Shown: piece after piece, positions 31,864 through 31,891 of the stretch
Layout of the letters: every line of letters starts with the position of its first letter
Position numbering within the stretch: the stretch's first letter is position 1
Assembly (NCBI RefSeq): GCF_004168205.1
Contig: NZ_RCYB01000019.1
Span: forward strand, 1-31,891
Origin: Catenibacterium sp. co_0103
GTDB lineage: Bacteria > Bacillota_I > Bacilli_A > Erysipelotrichales > Coprobacillaceae
Direction: 5' to 3'
Length of the DNA: 31,891 bases
Position numbers and translations under genes: made by a program
The notes under the pieces: generated by a model
Told to the model about the DNA's origin: nothing
Databases searched by the model: none
The model's input: only the letters and a program-made list of their open reading frames with translations

Positions 31864-31891
31864 GTTCTCACGAACATTACTTACTATGTCA
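31820..31891 (-). mobile_element. IS607-family element, copy 3 (right end only; runs off the window)
   Basis: CCACTCAAAATGTGATTAAA, TACTCACATCGAGATAATGTA and AGTTCTCACGAACATTACTTACTAT match 9222-9292 of copy 1 base by base with few differences. The orientation is minus, as in copy 1. Its own tnpB should lie beyond 31891. Confidence 0.85.
31820..31891 (-). ncRNA. Candidate TnpB guide (omega/reRNA) region, copy 3 (partial)
   Basis: The same two hairpins as in copies 1 and 2. The guide would be the HAD gene sequence next to it (CAGAACTATGGAAAGTAAAA on the minus strand). Only the 3' part of the scaffold is in the window. Confidence 0.4.

Noticed and set aside
1..31891. CRISPR array or phage genes
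   Set aside because: No regularly spaced repeats of 25-40 bases and no capsid, portal or integrase-like frames were found on either strand.

Overview
The window is low-GC Firmicutes DNA. The gene set (FMN-riboswitch RibU, PTS with a LicT-type antiterminator, Cof-type HAD phosphatases, sortase-type surface protein, strong T-run terminators, AGGAGG-type ribosome binding sites) fits a gut Erysipelotrichia-like bacterium. That taxon is inferred from protein flavour, not proven. It is a chromosomal region with three copies of one IS607-family transposable element, all degraded or cut by the window edge, plus a decaying surface-protein/amylase block at the left.

Layout. 1-3.2 kb is a graveyard on the minus strand: a pilin-like LPXTG-type protein with a nonsense codon, the C-terminal anchor of a second surface protein cut by a transposase remnant, an orphan RpiR DNA-binding fragment, and an alpha-amylase gene with a stop and a frameshift. 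3.3-9.2 kb holds a membrane protein, aspartokinase, the riboflavin transporter RibU under an FMN riboswitch, a Big_2-type membrane protein, a CpXC zinc-ribbon protein and a DeoR regulator. 9.2-10.9 kb is IS607 copy 1, a chimera in which the recombinase and most of tnpB are replaced by two small cargo genes. 10.9-20 kb holds a broken FMN-binding-type protein, YhhN, a HAD phosphatase, a ThpR-uridine kinase fusion, tRNA-Arg(CCG), a glucose-type PTS EIICB with LicT antiterminator, an NlpC/P60 wall hydrolase with an 11-bp phased promoter array, and threonine aldolase. 20.25-22.17 kb is IS607 copy 2 (tnpA and tnpB both pseudogenes), inserted between a toxin-antitoxin pair and its probable promoter. 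22.7-31.9 kb holds nitroreductase, an Ogt-like protein with Ser replacing the catalytic Cys, a Tim44-like protein, a polar amino-acid ABC transporter, a MATE exporter, an RpiR regulator, a UPF0303 protein, and a HAD gene cut by the right end of IS607 copy 3.

Common thread. The right ends of all three IS607 copies share about 70-180 bp that can fold into hairpins and ends at a GG dinucleotide. This is the expected place of a TnpB guide (omega/reRNA) RNA. In copies 1 and 2 the element ends 9-12 bp before a start codon, so the bases that would act as guide span the start codons of the DeoR regulator and of the antitoxin. This suggests targeting of GG in Shine-Dalgarno or leader sequences. The most novel-looking items are the chimeric cargo element, the TA/promoter split, the phased TTCTTAA array, the PSHR Ogt, and the ThpR-kinase fusion.
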